Of a stretch of DNA of 7,384 bases, positions 1-5,626 are shown piece after piece. The stretch lies in NCBI GenBank assembly GCA_013695495.1, contig JACDAK010000152.1:1-7384 (forward strand), in the 5' to 3' direction. The translations under genes and the position numbers were made by a program. Under the pieces are notes generated by a model, which had not been told where the DNA came from, did no database searches, and worked only from the letters and a program-made list of their open reading frames with translations. The DNA is from Blastocatellia bacterium (lineage in GTDB: Bacteria; Acidobacteriota; Blastocatellia; Pyrinomonadales; Pyrinomonadaceae). The first letter of the stretch is position 1. Every line of letters begins with the position of its first letter.

Positions 1-780
1 GTCCGGCTCCGCGCCTTCGCCGCTTACAGCCTTCGCGTCGCTGACCCCGCAGGCTTCATCCGCGAGATCGCCGGCACCAACGGCCACTTCCAGACCGAAG
101 ACATCGACGGCCAGCTAAAACGTGCTATCGTCACCGAGTTTTCCGACGCCCTCGGCGAAATGAAGATCCCCGCACTCGACCTCGCCGCTCAGTACAAAGA
201 GCTCGGCGAAGCCATCCGCGGCAAGATAAATCAGGACTTTCTCGAATGGGGCCTTGAGGTCACAAAATTCTTTGTCGAGAACATCTCGCTTCCGCCTGAG
301 GTCGAAGCCGCGATGGACAAACGCGCGTCCATGGGAGCTCTCGGCAACGTCCAAACCTATGCCCAGTTCCAGGCGGCCGACGCCATGCGCGACGCTGCAC
401 AGAACGAAGGCGGAGGTGCCGGACTCGGTGCCGGACTCGGAGCAGGTTTCGCAGTCGGCGGCCAAATGGCAAACGCCTTCAGCGCAAATCAGCCCGGCGG
501 ATCTGGCGGCGGCGAAGCAGCAGCCGGCACGGCAGCCTGCCCAAGCTGCGGAAAAGCCAACGCTTCCGGCGCAAAATTCTGCGCAGAATGCGGCGGCAAA
601 ATGGAAGTATCAAAAGTTCCGTGCGTGAAGTGCGGTGCTCAGCTTCGCGAGGGTGCCAAGTTCTGCTCCGAATGCGGTTCGACACAAGATAAGGCAAAAT
701 GCTCCGGCTGCGAAGTCGAACTCGCCCCCGGTGCCAAGTTCTGCCCAGAATGCGGAACAAAGACCCCCGACGCTGAATAA
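1..780 (+). CDS. SPFH-domain protein with three C-terminal zinc ribbons (5' truncated)
   Basis: The frame is open from base 1 to the TAA at 778-780, giving 259 residues; the N-terminus lies outside the window. The first ~120 visible residues resemble the second half of the bacterial SPFH (stomatin/prohibitin/flotillin-like) family sometimes labelled 'virion core protein-like', which includes Bacillus YdjI. Seen are the segment VADPAGFIREIAG, a region rich in charged helices, and LEWGLEVTKFFVENISLPPE, typical of the end of such a domain. A Gly/Ala-rich hydrophobic linker follows (residues ~136-178). The tail has three zinc ribbons with identical CxxC-x10-CxxC spacing: Cys 180/183 with 194/197, 208/211 with 222/225, and 234/237 with 248/251. 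SPFH proteins usually assemble on membranes, and Bacillus YdjI is linked to PspA-type envelope stress. A role in membrane-stress scaffolding is inference. The family call is fairly sure; the function is not. Confidence 0.78.
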   Translation, partial: VRLRAFAAYSLRVADPAGFIREIAGTNGHFQTEDIDGQLKRAIVTEFSDALGEMKIPALDLAAQYKELGEAIRGKINQDFLEWGLEVTKFFVENISLPPEVEAAMDKRASMGALGNVQTYAQFQAADAMRDAAQNEGGGAGLGAGLGAGFAVGGQMANAFSANQPGGSGGGEAAAGTAACPSCGKANASGAKFCAECGGKMEVSKVPCVKCGAQLREGAKFCSECGSTQDKAKCSGCEVELAPGAKFCPECGTKTPDAE

Positions 781-800
781 CCATCTTCGCAAGCAAATGG

Positions 801-834
801 AAAAGGCTCGCGTTTTCAGCGGGCCTTTTCTTTT
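801..834 (+). terminator. Intrinsic terminator after the SPFH/zinc-ribbon gene
   Basis: An 11-bp stem pairs 801-811 with 819-829 (one T-G wobble at 808/822) around a 7-nt loop, followed by CTTTT. It begins 20 nt after the TAA. The A-run on the 5' side means it could also act on the opposite strand, though nothing nearby needs it. Confidence 0.88.
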
Positions 835-850
835 GTGCCGAACTTTCAGT

Positions 851-868
851 TAAAATCGTTATCAGGAG
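851..868 (+). promoter_or_regulatory. Possible -10 box and Shine-Dalgarno that sets the Trm112-like start
   Basis: AGGAG at 864-868 lies 8 nt before the ATG at 877, and it decides that start over the in-frame GTG at 835, which sits in the terminator tail. TAAAAT at 851-856 matches five of six -10 bases and follows the terminator, so a new transcript here makes sense. No good -35 is visible at 16-18 nt spacing, where the sequence is the T-rich terminator tail, so the promoter part is weak. The ribosome site is convincing. Confidence 0.5.
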
Positions 869-876
869 ATATTGTT

Positions 877-1053
877 ATGGCCATCAGTCCCCAATTGCTC
901 GAGATACTCAGGTGCCCGAAGTGCAAATCGGAAGTGAAGCTGAAAGATGACGAAAGCGGCCTCAAATGCCAAAACCCCGAATGCTCGCTCGTCTACCCCG
1001 TCAAAGACGACATCCCCGTAATGCTCGTTGACGAAGCGACCGTCGATAAATAA
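877..1053 (+). CDS. Trm112/YcaR-family small zinc-binding protein
   Basis: A 58-residue protein of the Trm112p-like (YcaR/UPF0434) family. It starts LLEILRCPKCKSEVKL and ends with the family signature YPVKDDIPVMLVDEA. Four cysteines (13, 16, 31, 36) form a CxxC...CxxxxC zinc site. Eukaryotic and archaeal Trm112 activates methyltransferases; the role of the short bacterial members is poorly defined. In proteobacteria the homologue ycaR lies among lpxK and kdsB, LPS genes. Here it is immediately followed by an LPS-type glycosyltransferase with one base between the stop and the next ATG, so the two should be co-transcribed and translationally coupled. The start at 877 is supported by AGGAG at 864-868. 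The length is normal for the family. A function in envelope glycolipid synthesis is inferred from neighbours only. Confidence 0.9.
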   Translation: MAISPQLLEILRCPKCKSEVKLKDDESGLKCQNPECSLVYPVKDDIPVMLVDEATVDK

Positions 1054-1054
1054 A

Positions 1055-2137
1055 ATGCCCGACGGCACCAGCCCGCGCCCCGGCCTCGCCGATCTCGGCG
1101 CCCCCACCATCGACTGGCCGTCCGTTCGGCGGGTTCTCGTCATCCGCCTTCGCTCCATCGGCGACACCGTCCTCTCCACGCCAACGCTCATCGCGCTCCG
1201 ACGCTTTCTTCCCAACGCCGAAATAGACGTCCTTCTCGAACCCTGGGTCGCGCCGGTTCTCGAAGGCTTCCCGCATCTTACCAGTGTGATCCCAGTCCAC
1301 AACGGCCTACCCGATCGTTTCCGAACCGCCCGCAAAATTCGCCGCCGAGCTTACGACGTGGTATTCAATCTCCATGGCGGTTCAACGTCATCCTTCATGG
1401 CATTTGCCACAGGTGCCCGCTTTCGAATCGGCTACTCAAACCATCGCTACCTGCAGTTCTACACCCATCTGCTCAGCTCCTCCGCCGACTTCTGGCAACG
1501 CCCTATAACCCACTCCGCCGAACAGCAGCTCGCCCTCGCAGGTTTCGCAGGCGTTCCCGTCGACGACCGCCCGCGAACATCGCTCGCAATAAAACAAGAT
1601 GCTGCGATCGATGTCGAATCGATCCTATCCGGGTACAACATCGCCGATCGCCCCCTCGCACTCATCCACCCAACCACTGCTTTCGAAACCAAGCGCTGGC
1701 CCGCCCGCAACTTTGCCGAACTGCTCAGCCACCTCAATGCGATCGGCCTCTATCCGGTGCTCGTATCAACTCCGGCCGAAAGCGAGATCATCGACGACGT
1801 TTGCACATACGCAACTCAAGATTTCGTCCATCTGCCCGGTCTTACCCTCCCGCAGATCACCGCCCTCGCCGCCCGCGCGCAACTCTTCGTCGGCAACGAC
1901 TCCGGCATTGCCCACATCGCTGCCGCGGTCCAGACCCCAACGGTCGTCATTTTCGGCTCATCAAACCGAGCCCACTGGCACCCTTGGACCGATGCCCCCA
2001 ACGCTATTGTGTTCGATCCGCTCCCCTGCCAGCCGTGCCCCGGTTACCGCTGCGAACAGTTCGGCGAACCTCGCTGCATCCTCAACATCCCGACCTCTAA
2101 AGTTATCGCTGAAATAGAAAAAGTGCTCGCTGTTTGA
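1055..2137 (+). CDS. Glycosyltransferase family 9 (LPS heptosyltransferase-like)
   Basis: A 360-residue protein with the two-domain GT-B layout of family 9 (WaaC/WaaF/WaaQ-like) enzymes, which transfer ADP-heptose or related sugars to the LPS core at the cytoplasmic face of the inner membrane. The N-terminal domain has RRVLVIRLRSIGDTVLSTP (residues 25-43), the family's start signature. The C-terminal domain has LIHPTTAFETKRWPARNF (203-220), FVGNDSGIAHIAAAVQTP (278-295), the conserved donor-binding region, and VVIFGSSNRAHWHPW (297-311). A Cys-rich motif CQPCPGYRC (325-333) is common in the WaaF/RfaQ group. No signal peptide or membrane segment is seen, as expected. About 22 residues precede the first strand. 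The ATG at 1055 is chosen because it lies one base after the Trm112-like stop; no Shine-Dalgarno is visible, so translation probably depends on coupling. A TTG at 1028 would overlap the upstream gene and is less likely. The exact sugar donor cannot be told. Confidence 0.9.
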   Translation: MPDGTSPRPGLADLGAPTIDWPSVRRVLVIRLRSIGDTVLSTPTLIALRRFLPNAEIDVLLEPWVAPVLEGFPHLTSVIPVHNGLPDRFRTARKIRRRAYDVVFNLHGGSTSSFMAFATGARFRIGYSNHRYLQFYTHLLSSSADFWQRPITHSAEQQLALAGFAGVPVDDRPRTSLAIKQDAAIDVESILSGYNIADRPLALIHPTTAFETKRWPARNFAELLSHLNAIGLYPVLVSTPAESEIIDDVCTYATQDFVHLPGLTLPQITALAARAQLFVGNDSGIAHIAAAVQTPTVVIFGSSNRAHWHPWTDAPNAIVFDPLPCQPCPGYRCEQFGEPRCILNIPTSKVIAEIEKVLAV

Positions 2138-2152
2138 AAGCGAACACTTTTA
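2119..2152. terminator. Terminator overlapping the glycosyltransferase stop, probably bidirectional
   Basis: Arms 2119-2130 and 2140-2151 pair over 12 positions with a single C/A mismatch (2126/2144) around a 9-nt loop that contains the TGA at 2135-2137. The plus side ends in TTTTATGTATT. Read on the minus strand the same stem is followed by TTTTTCTATTT, so it could also stop transcription coming from the convergent BON gene. The stem therefore includes the last coding triplets of the glycosyltransferase. Confidence 0.8.
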
Positions 2153-2167
2153 TGTATTCTCTCAGAC

Positions 2168-2220
2168 GTACGAGCGTATGCCCGGGTACATTACGAGGTA
2201 CCCTGGCATACGCACCGTAC
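2168..2220. repeat. Long near-perfect palindrome between convergent genes
   Basis: Arms 2174-2189 and 2198-2213 are complementary at 15 of 16 positions around an 8-nt loop (ATTACGAG). The pairing resumes outside as GTAC at 2168-2171 with GTAC at 2217-2220 after a small internal loop, making a 53-nt hairpin. It has no T-run on either side, so it is not a standard intrinsic terminator. It could be a REP-type extragenic palindrome, an mRNA 3'-end stabiliser, or a protein-binding site. I recognise no known element. Confidence 0.7.
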
Positions 2221-2236
2221 TATTCTCGTGCTTGGC

Positions 2237-2770
2237 CTAGCGATTCATGTTGCCGTTGGCATTTCCGCCCGACATATTGGTCATCGAATCGTCAGCGCTC
2301 ACCGTCAGCTGATTCCTGACGCTTTTCACGCCATCGATGCCTTTCGCCGTAGTCTCGGCCCGAGTTCTCTGTGCAGCGTTCGCAACCGTTCCTCTCAACG
2401 TGACCACCTCATTCTCGACGTCGACATTGATAGTCGACTCACGAAGGTCGCTCGTTGTCATCAGCGCGGCGCGTGTCTTAAACCACAGCCAGCTGTCGTT
2501 TGCACCCGTGCCAATGCGGCTGTCACCGCGGTCACGCTCGTAATCCGCACGGCTGCGGTCATAGTCATCACGGCTCATGTTCGAGTTCCAATTCGTATTC
2601 GTGTTTGTGGCCGTGTTCGTCGGCGTCGCATTCACTACCACCGCAGTGTTCGAATTTACATTCGCCATATTTGCGTTCGTATTCGTCGTGGTTGTCGTGT
2701 CACACGCAGTCGTTGCCATCGCCGAGATGACCACTGCGCCAAAATATAATGATACGTATTTCAATGTCAT
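2237..2770 (-). CDS. BON-domain protein, putative secreted lipoprotein
   Basis: A 177-residue protein. The N-terminus is a signal peptide: Lys4, a hydrophobic stretch to about residue 19, then TTACD with Cys23 as the likely lipidation site. The lipobox is imperfect because position -3 is Thr rather than Leu/Val/Ile. Residues 24-65 are a low-complexity Asn/Thr linker, followed by a charged Asp/Arg-rich stretch (67-85). A single BON domain covers about 92-158, with NVDVENEVVTLRGTVAN and GIDGVKSVRNQLTV as the typical strand and helix elements. The Asn/Gly/Met-rich tail has no known fold. BON domains (as in OsmY and BamE-independent periplasmic proteins) are thought to bind phospholipid surfaces or protect the envelope under stress; the role here is unknown. 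The start at 2770 is chosen for its strong AGGAGG and because it begins directly at the signal peptide. The ATG at 2830 also has a plausible ribosome site and would add 20 polar residues. Confidence 0.82.
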   Translation of the reverse strand: MTLKYVSLYFGAVVISAMATTACDTTTTTNTNANMANVNSNTAVVVNATPTNTATNTNTNWNSNMSRDDYDRSRADYERDRGDSRIGTGANDSWLWFKTRAALMTTSDLRESTINVDVENEVVTLRGTVANAAQRTRAETTAKGIDGVKSVRNQLTVSADDSMTNMSGGNANGNMNR

Positions 2771-2775
2771 AGATT

Positions 2776-2781
2776 CCTCCT
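2776..2781 (-). promoter_or_regulatory. Strong Shine-Dalgarno for the BON gene
   Basis: The minus strand reads AGGAGG five bases before the ATG at 2770. It is the best ribosome site in the window and is the main reason to prefer this start over the upstream in-frame ATG at 2830. Confidence 0.75.
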
Positions 2782-2827
2782 GTTGCCTATCTATTCTAAT
2801 CCTTAACCGGCTCTCCGGATCCTGTTT

Positions 2828-2858
2828 CATTCTTCAACTCCTAATGGCAAACTTTATA
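2828..2858 (-). promoter_or_regulatory. Alternative upstream start and possible -10 box for the BON gene
   Basis: On the minus strand an ATG at 2830 is in frame with the BON gene and has AGGAG at 2838-2842, seven bases upstream. TATAAA at 2853-2858 resembles a -10 box, and initiation would fall about 2846, just before this ribosome site. No convincing -35 is seen. A second -10-like TAGAAT lies between the two starts and also lacks a -35. Either or both starts may be used. Confidence 0.3.
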
Positions 2859-2888
2859 CCAATCCCGAGCATCATAGCCTAAATACCT

Positions 2889-2995
2889 GAAAAACGGGCA
2901 TTTAGCTAATGGTCTACGATTATCAGACATTTGGCATCCCTACCGGGACCGCGTACGTGTATGATATTGGTGCAGATCGCCACGGGCCCGTTTTC
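2889..2995. other. Candidate structured RNA or regulatory element in the BON-ffh gap
   Basis: Apart from the start signals listed separately, the 290-nt gap between the divergent BON and ffh genes has no convincing ORF, but this part can fold as a three-way junction. A perfect 9-bp closing stem joins 2891-2899 (AAAACGGGC) to 2986-2994. Inside, 2908-2915 pairs with 2925-2931 (7 bp, one bulged G), and directly after it 2932-2938 pairs with 2975-2982 (7 bp, one bulged C). Both strands end with GCCCGTTTT followed by C or TC, so orientation is not settled. It could be a small RNA, a long 5' leader of the BON gene if transcribed on the minus strand, or chance. It lacks the GGAA-loop core of SRP RNA. 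The fold was found by eye, without energy calculation. Confidence 0.3.
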
Positions 2996-3024
2996 TTGAC
3001 ATCGTTCCCCTGAATCCCTATTAT
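2996..3024 (+). promoter_or_regulatory. ffh: Near-consensus sigma-70-type promoter for the ffh operon
   Basis: TTGACA at 2996-3001 is a perfect -35. After exactly 17 nt comes TATTAT at 3019-3024, five of six matches to the -10. Initiation would be near 3031, giving a leader of about 30 nt before the ffh ATG. It is the clearest promoter in the window and suits a constitutive housekeeping operon. Confidence 0.82.
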
Positions 3025-3060
3025 TTATAGTTTCGACTCTTGTAGCCGAGTTGTGCCTAT

Positions 3061-4569
3061 ATGTTTGAATCTCTGTCAGACAAACTGAAGAGTACGCTGA
3101 AAAATCTGCGTGGCCAGGGCAAGTTGACGCCCGAGCACGTTGATGCGGCGCTGCGCGAGATTCGAATGGCGCTGCTCGAGGCAGACGTAAACTACAAGGT
3201 CGCGAAAGATTTCGTCGAATCGATCCGTGCAAAAGCGGAAGGCCAAGAGGTCTGGCAAGGCCTCAACCCCCACGAGCAAGTTGTAAAGATCGTCTATGAC
3301 GAACTGATCAATTTGATGGGCGGAACCTCATCCCGCCTCGTCTTCACCAAACAGATCCCGAACGTCGTCATGATCGTCGGGCTCCAAGGTTCAGGTAAGA
3401 CCACCTCGACCGGTAAGATTTCCAAATGGCTCGCCGCCAACCAGGAGCGTAAGCCGCTTCTCGTTTCAGTCGACGTCTATCGCCCCGCAGCACGCGAACA
3501 GCTTCGCGTCGTAGGCGGCGCCGTCGGTGTTCCCGTTTTCCAGAATAAAGAAACTAACGACCCGCTCACCCTCGTCCGCGGTGCTATGAAGCACGCGCAC
3601 GAAACCGGCTTCGACACCTTGTTCATCGACACCGCCGGCCGCCTGCACATAGACGACGAGCTGATGGTCGAGCTTGAAAGTATCAAGGCCGAGACGAAAC
3701 CGATCGAGGTCCTCTTCGTCGCCGATGCCATGACCGGCCAAGACGCAGTCCGCTCCGCCGAGGTCTTTCACGAACGGATCGGCATAACCGGCGTGGTTCT
3801 CACCAAAATGGACGGCGACGCCCGCGGCGGTGCAGCTCTCTCGATCAAACAGGTGATCGGCCAGCCCGTAAAATTTGTCGGCGTTGGCGAAAAATACGAC
3901 GCCATCGAACCATTCTACCCCGACCGCGTCGCACAGCGCATCCTCGGCATGGGCGATGTGCTCACGCTTATCGAAGAGGTTCAGGGTAAGATCAGCGAGG
4001 ACGAAGCTCAGGAACAGCTCCTGAAAATGACGCGTAACCAGTTTACGCTGGAAGATTTCCGTGCACAGCTCGGCCAGTTCAAAAAGCTCGGTTCTATGTC
4101 CAAGGTGATGAAGATGCTACCGGAGCAATTGACCGGCGGCCTAGCACTCTCAGACGAGCAAACGGCTGAGGTCGATCACCAAATGAAGCGCACCGAGGCG
4201 ATCATTGACTCAATGACCAAGCAGGAGCGCAACGACCACAAACTCCTCGACGCCAGCCGCAAGACTCGCATCGCCGGCGGCTCCGGAACTTCCATCTCCG
4301 AAGTAAATCAGCTCATCCGCCAGTACGAGCAGATGAAAAAGATGATGGCCCAGATGAACAAAGGCGGCCTCTTCGGCGGCCTCGGCAAAAAGATGATGGG
4401 CGGCCTCGCAGGCGGCCTTGGCGGTATGATGGGCGGCGGCGGCCTTCCCGGCATGGGCGGCATGGGCGGCCTCGGCGGCCTTCTCGGTCCCGGCAGCGGC
4501 AGCGATCCCGGCGACGACACCGCTCCCAAACGAATTAAGAAAAAGAAGCGCCACAAAAAGCGTAAATAA
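3061..4569 (+). CDS. ffh: Signal recognition particle GTPase Ffh (SRP54)
   Basis: A 502-residue protein that binds SRP RNA and signal sequences of nascent membrane proteins and delivers ribosomes to FtsY at the membrane. The N domain (about 1-90) begins MFESLSDKLKSTLKNLRGQG and has ALLEADVNYKV. The G domain has P-loop GLQGSGKTT (107-115), DVYRPAAREQL (138-148), DTAGR (190-194), TKMD (248-251) and GVGEK (274-278). The M domain (about 325-435) carries the RNA-binding segment RIAGGSGTSISEVNQLIRQY (403-422) and methionine-rich helices. It is about 50 residues longer than E. coli Ffh (453): residues 434-475 are Gly/Met/Leu-rich, and the last ~14 are almost all Lys/Arg. The ATG at 3061 matches the family N-terminus; no clear Shine-Dalgarno precedes it. 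It is the first gene of the operon and has its own promoter at 2996-3024. Confidence 0.97.
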   Translation: MFESLSDKLKSTLKNLRGQGKLTPEHVDAALREIRMALLEADVNYKVAKDFVESIRAKAEGQEVWQGLNPHEQVVKIVYDELINLMGGTSSRLVFTKQIPNVVMIVGLQGSGKTTSTGKISKWLAANQERKPLLVSVDVYRPAAREQLRVVGGAVGVPVFQNKETNDPLTLVRGAMKHAHETGFDTLFIDTAGRLHIDDELMVELESIKAETKPIEVLFVADAMTGQDAVRSAEVFHERIGITGVVLTKMDGDARGGAALSIKQVIGQPVKFVGVGEKYDAIEPFYPDRVAQRILGMGDVLTLIEEVQGKISEDEAQEQLLKMTRNQFTLEDFRAQLGQFKKLGSMSKVMKMLPEQLTGGLALSDEQTAEVDHQMKRTEAIIDSMTKQERNDHKLLDASRKTRIAGGSGTSISEVNQLIRQYEQMKKMMAQMNKGGLFGGLGKKMMGGLAGGLGGMMGGGGLPGMGGMGGLGGLLGPGSGSDPGDDTAPKRIKKKKRHKKRK

Positions 4570-4587
4570 ACGACAGAACGGAGAAAT

Positions 4588-4851
4588 ATGTTAGCAATCA
4601 GCTTAATGAGGATCGGTGCAAAGGGTAAGCCTTTCTACCGTGTAGTTGTCAAAGAAAAGCGTTCAAAGCGTGACGGTAAGTACCTCGAAAATCTTGGTAC
4701 CTATAACCCGATGACGAATCCGGCGGAAGTAAAACTTCGCCACGACCGCATCGAATATTGGATGGGCGTCGGCGCACAGCCGACCGAAACCGTCGTCAGC
4801 CTGATAAAACACAACCCGGCTGCAGAAGAAGTTGCCGCCGCTGCTGAATAA
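4588..4851 (+). CDS. rpsP: 30S ribosomal protein S16
   Basis: An 87-residue protein with the S16 pattern: a first strand with MRIGAKGKPFYRVVV, then RDGKYLENLGTYNP, and RHDRIEYWMGVGAQPTETV. S16 binds 16S rRNA in the 5' domain and is needed for 30S assembly. The tail is a short Ala/Glu stretch (EEVAAAAE), a common lineage-variable end. GGAG at 4580-4583 lies four bases before the ATG, a usable but tight ribosome site. The gene is 18 nt after ffh with no terminator between, so it is read from the ffh promoter. Placing rpsP before khpA, rimM, trmD and rplS is the widespread bacterial order. Confidence 0.97.
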   Translation: MLAISLMRIGAKGKPFYRVVVKEKRSKRDGKYLENLGTYNPMTNPAEVKLRHDRIEYWMGVGAQPTETVVSLIKHNPAAEEVAAAAE

Positions 4852-4853
4852 GA

Positions 4854-5090
4854 ATGAAAGAAGCTGTAGAAAAGATCGTCAAGGGGCTCGTCAGCGATGC
4901 TGACGCGGTCGAGATCATTGAAGATTCCGACGGCGGCAAGACCACGCGTCTGTCCATTCGCCTCGCACCTGACGATTACGGCCGCGTCATCGGCCGCGAG
5001 GGCCGCACGATCAAGGCCATCCGCAGCCTCCTTTTTTATTCGGGCCAGAAGCATAACAAGCGTTATTTCGTTGATCTGATCGAGGGCTAG
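4854..5090 (+). CDS. khpA: KH-domain RNA-binding protein KhpA
   Basis: A 78-residue protein made of a single KH domain. The RNA-binding loop GREG (47-50) lies in YGRVIGREGRTIKAIRSLL, the KhpA (YlqC/UPF0109) signature. KhpA proteins act as small RNA chaperones, often with KhpB, and are linked to cell division and elongation in Gram-positives. Only two bases separate the ATG from the rpsP stop and no strong Shine-Dalgarno is visible, so translation is probably coupled to rpsP. The position between rpsP and rimM is the usual one in many phyla. Full length, no oddities. Confidence 0.95.
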   Translation: MKEAVEKIVKGLVSDADAVEIIEDSDGGKTTRLSIRLAPDDYGRVIGREGRTIKAIRSLLFYSGQKHNKRYFVDLIEG

Positions 5091-5093
5091 GCC

Positions 5094-5618
5094 GTGACGG
5101 ACGAACGAGAAGGCCATGTCACGATCGCCAAGATCACGAAAACGCGTGGCCTCCGGGGCGAGGTTGTGGCACACGTGCTCACAGACTTTCCCGAGCGTTT
5201 CGACGGCCTCGTAGATGTGATCGCCCTTTTGCCCAACGGTACTCGACGCGATCTCAAAATCGAAGAGCACCGCTTCCAAAAAGGCCGCGCAGTGCTCAAG
5301 TTCGCCGGCTTTGACACGATTGAATCCGCCGAAGAGCTTCGCGATGCCGAGGTCGCGGTCCCCGAATCCGAAGCTGTCGAACTCGAAGACGATACCTTCT
5401 TTCAGTGGCAGATCGAGGGGTGTTCGGTCGAGACCATCGAGGGCAAACCTCTCGGAACCGTGACCGGGATCCTTCGGACCGGAGCCGCCGATGTGCTCAC
5501 AGTAAACAGCGGCGTTACCGAATACCTCATCCCGTTCGCTGAGGCGATATGTGTTGAGGTCGATATCGAGAACAAGATCATCCGAGTAGACCCGCCGGAA
5601 GGCCTGCTCGAATTTTAG
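5094..5618 (+). CDS. rimM: Ribosome maturation factor RimM
   Basis: A 174-residue protein that binds S19 and helps mature the 3' (head) domain of the 30S subunit. The N-terminal barrel (about 8-90) begins VTIAKITKTRGLRGEVVAHV, which holds the RimM hallmark GLRGEV. The C-terminal PRC-barrel (about 98-172) has FFQWQIEGCSV, GAADVLTV and YLIPFAEAICVEVD. The length is close to E. coli RimM (182). The start is GTG at 5094, three bases after the khpA stop, with GAGG at 5082-5085 inside the end of khpA. A GTG start with a modest ribosome site fits the known need for less RimM than ribosomal protein from the same mRNA. Confidence 0.96.
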   Translation: MTDEREGHVTIAKITKTRGLRGEVVAHVLTDFPERFDGLVDVIALLPNGTRRDLKIEEHRFQKGRAVLKFAGFDTIESAEELRDAEVAVPESEAVELEDDTFFQWQIEGCSVETIEGKPLGTVTGILRTGAADVLTVNSGVTEYLIPFAEAICVEVDIENKIIRVDPPEGLLEF

Positions 5619-5626
5619 GCCGCTAA

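Noticed and set aside
862..1335. A 157-codon minus-strand ORF over the Trm112-like and glycosyltransferase genes
   Set aside because: Arg-rich low-quality translation opposite recognised proteins; a shadow frame.
2228..2749. Plus-strand ORFs opposite the BON gene, including a hydrophobic frame at 2577-2882
   Set aside because: The Phe/Val-rich translation is the reverse reading of Asn/Thr repeat codons. The minus-strand gene has a signal peptide, a BON domain and a strong ribosome site.
2889..2995. SRP 4.5S RNA gene next to ffh
   Set aside because: The region lacks the GGAA-type loop and the symmetric internal-loop core of SRP RNA; it is kept only as an unassigned structured candidate.
4360..4500. 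Tandem GGCGGCCTCGGC-like DNA repeats
   Set aside because: They are coding repeats for the Gly/Leu/Met stretch in Ffh, not a separate repeat element.
4210..4554. Minus-strand ORFs opposite the end of ffh (Ala/His-rich or Pro-rich)
   Set aside because: They are antisense readings of the Gly/Met-rich Ffh tail; composition only.
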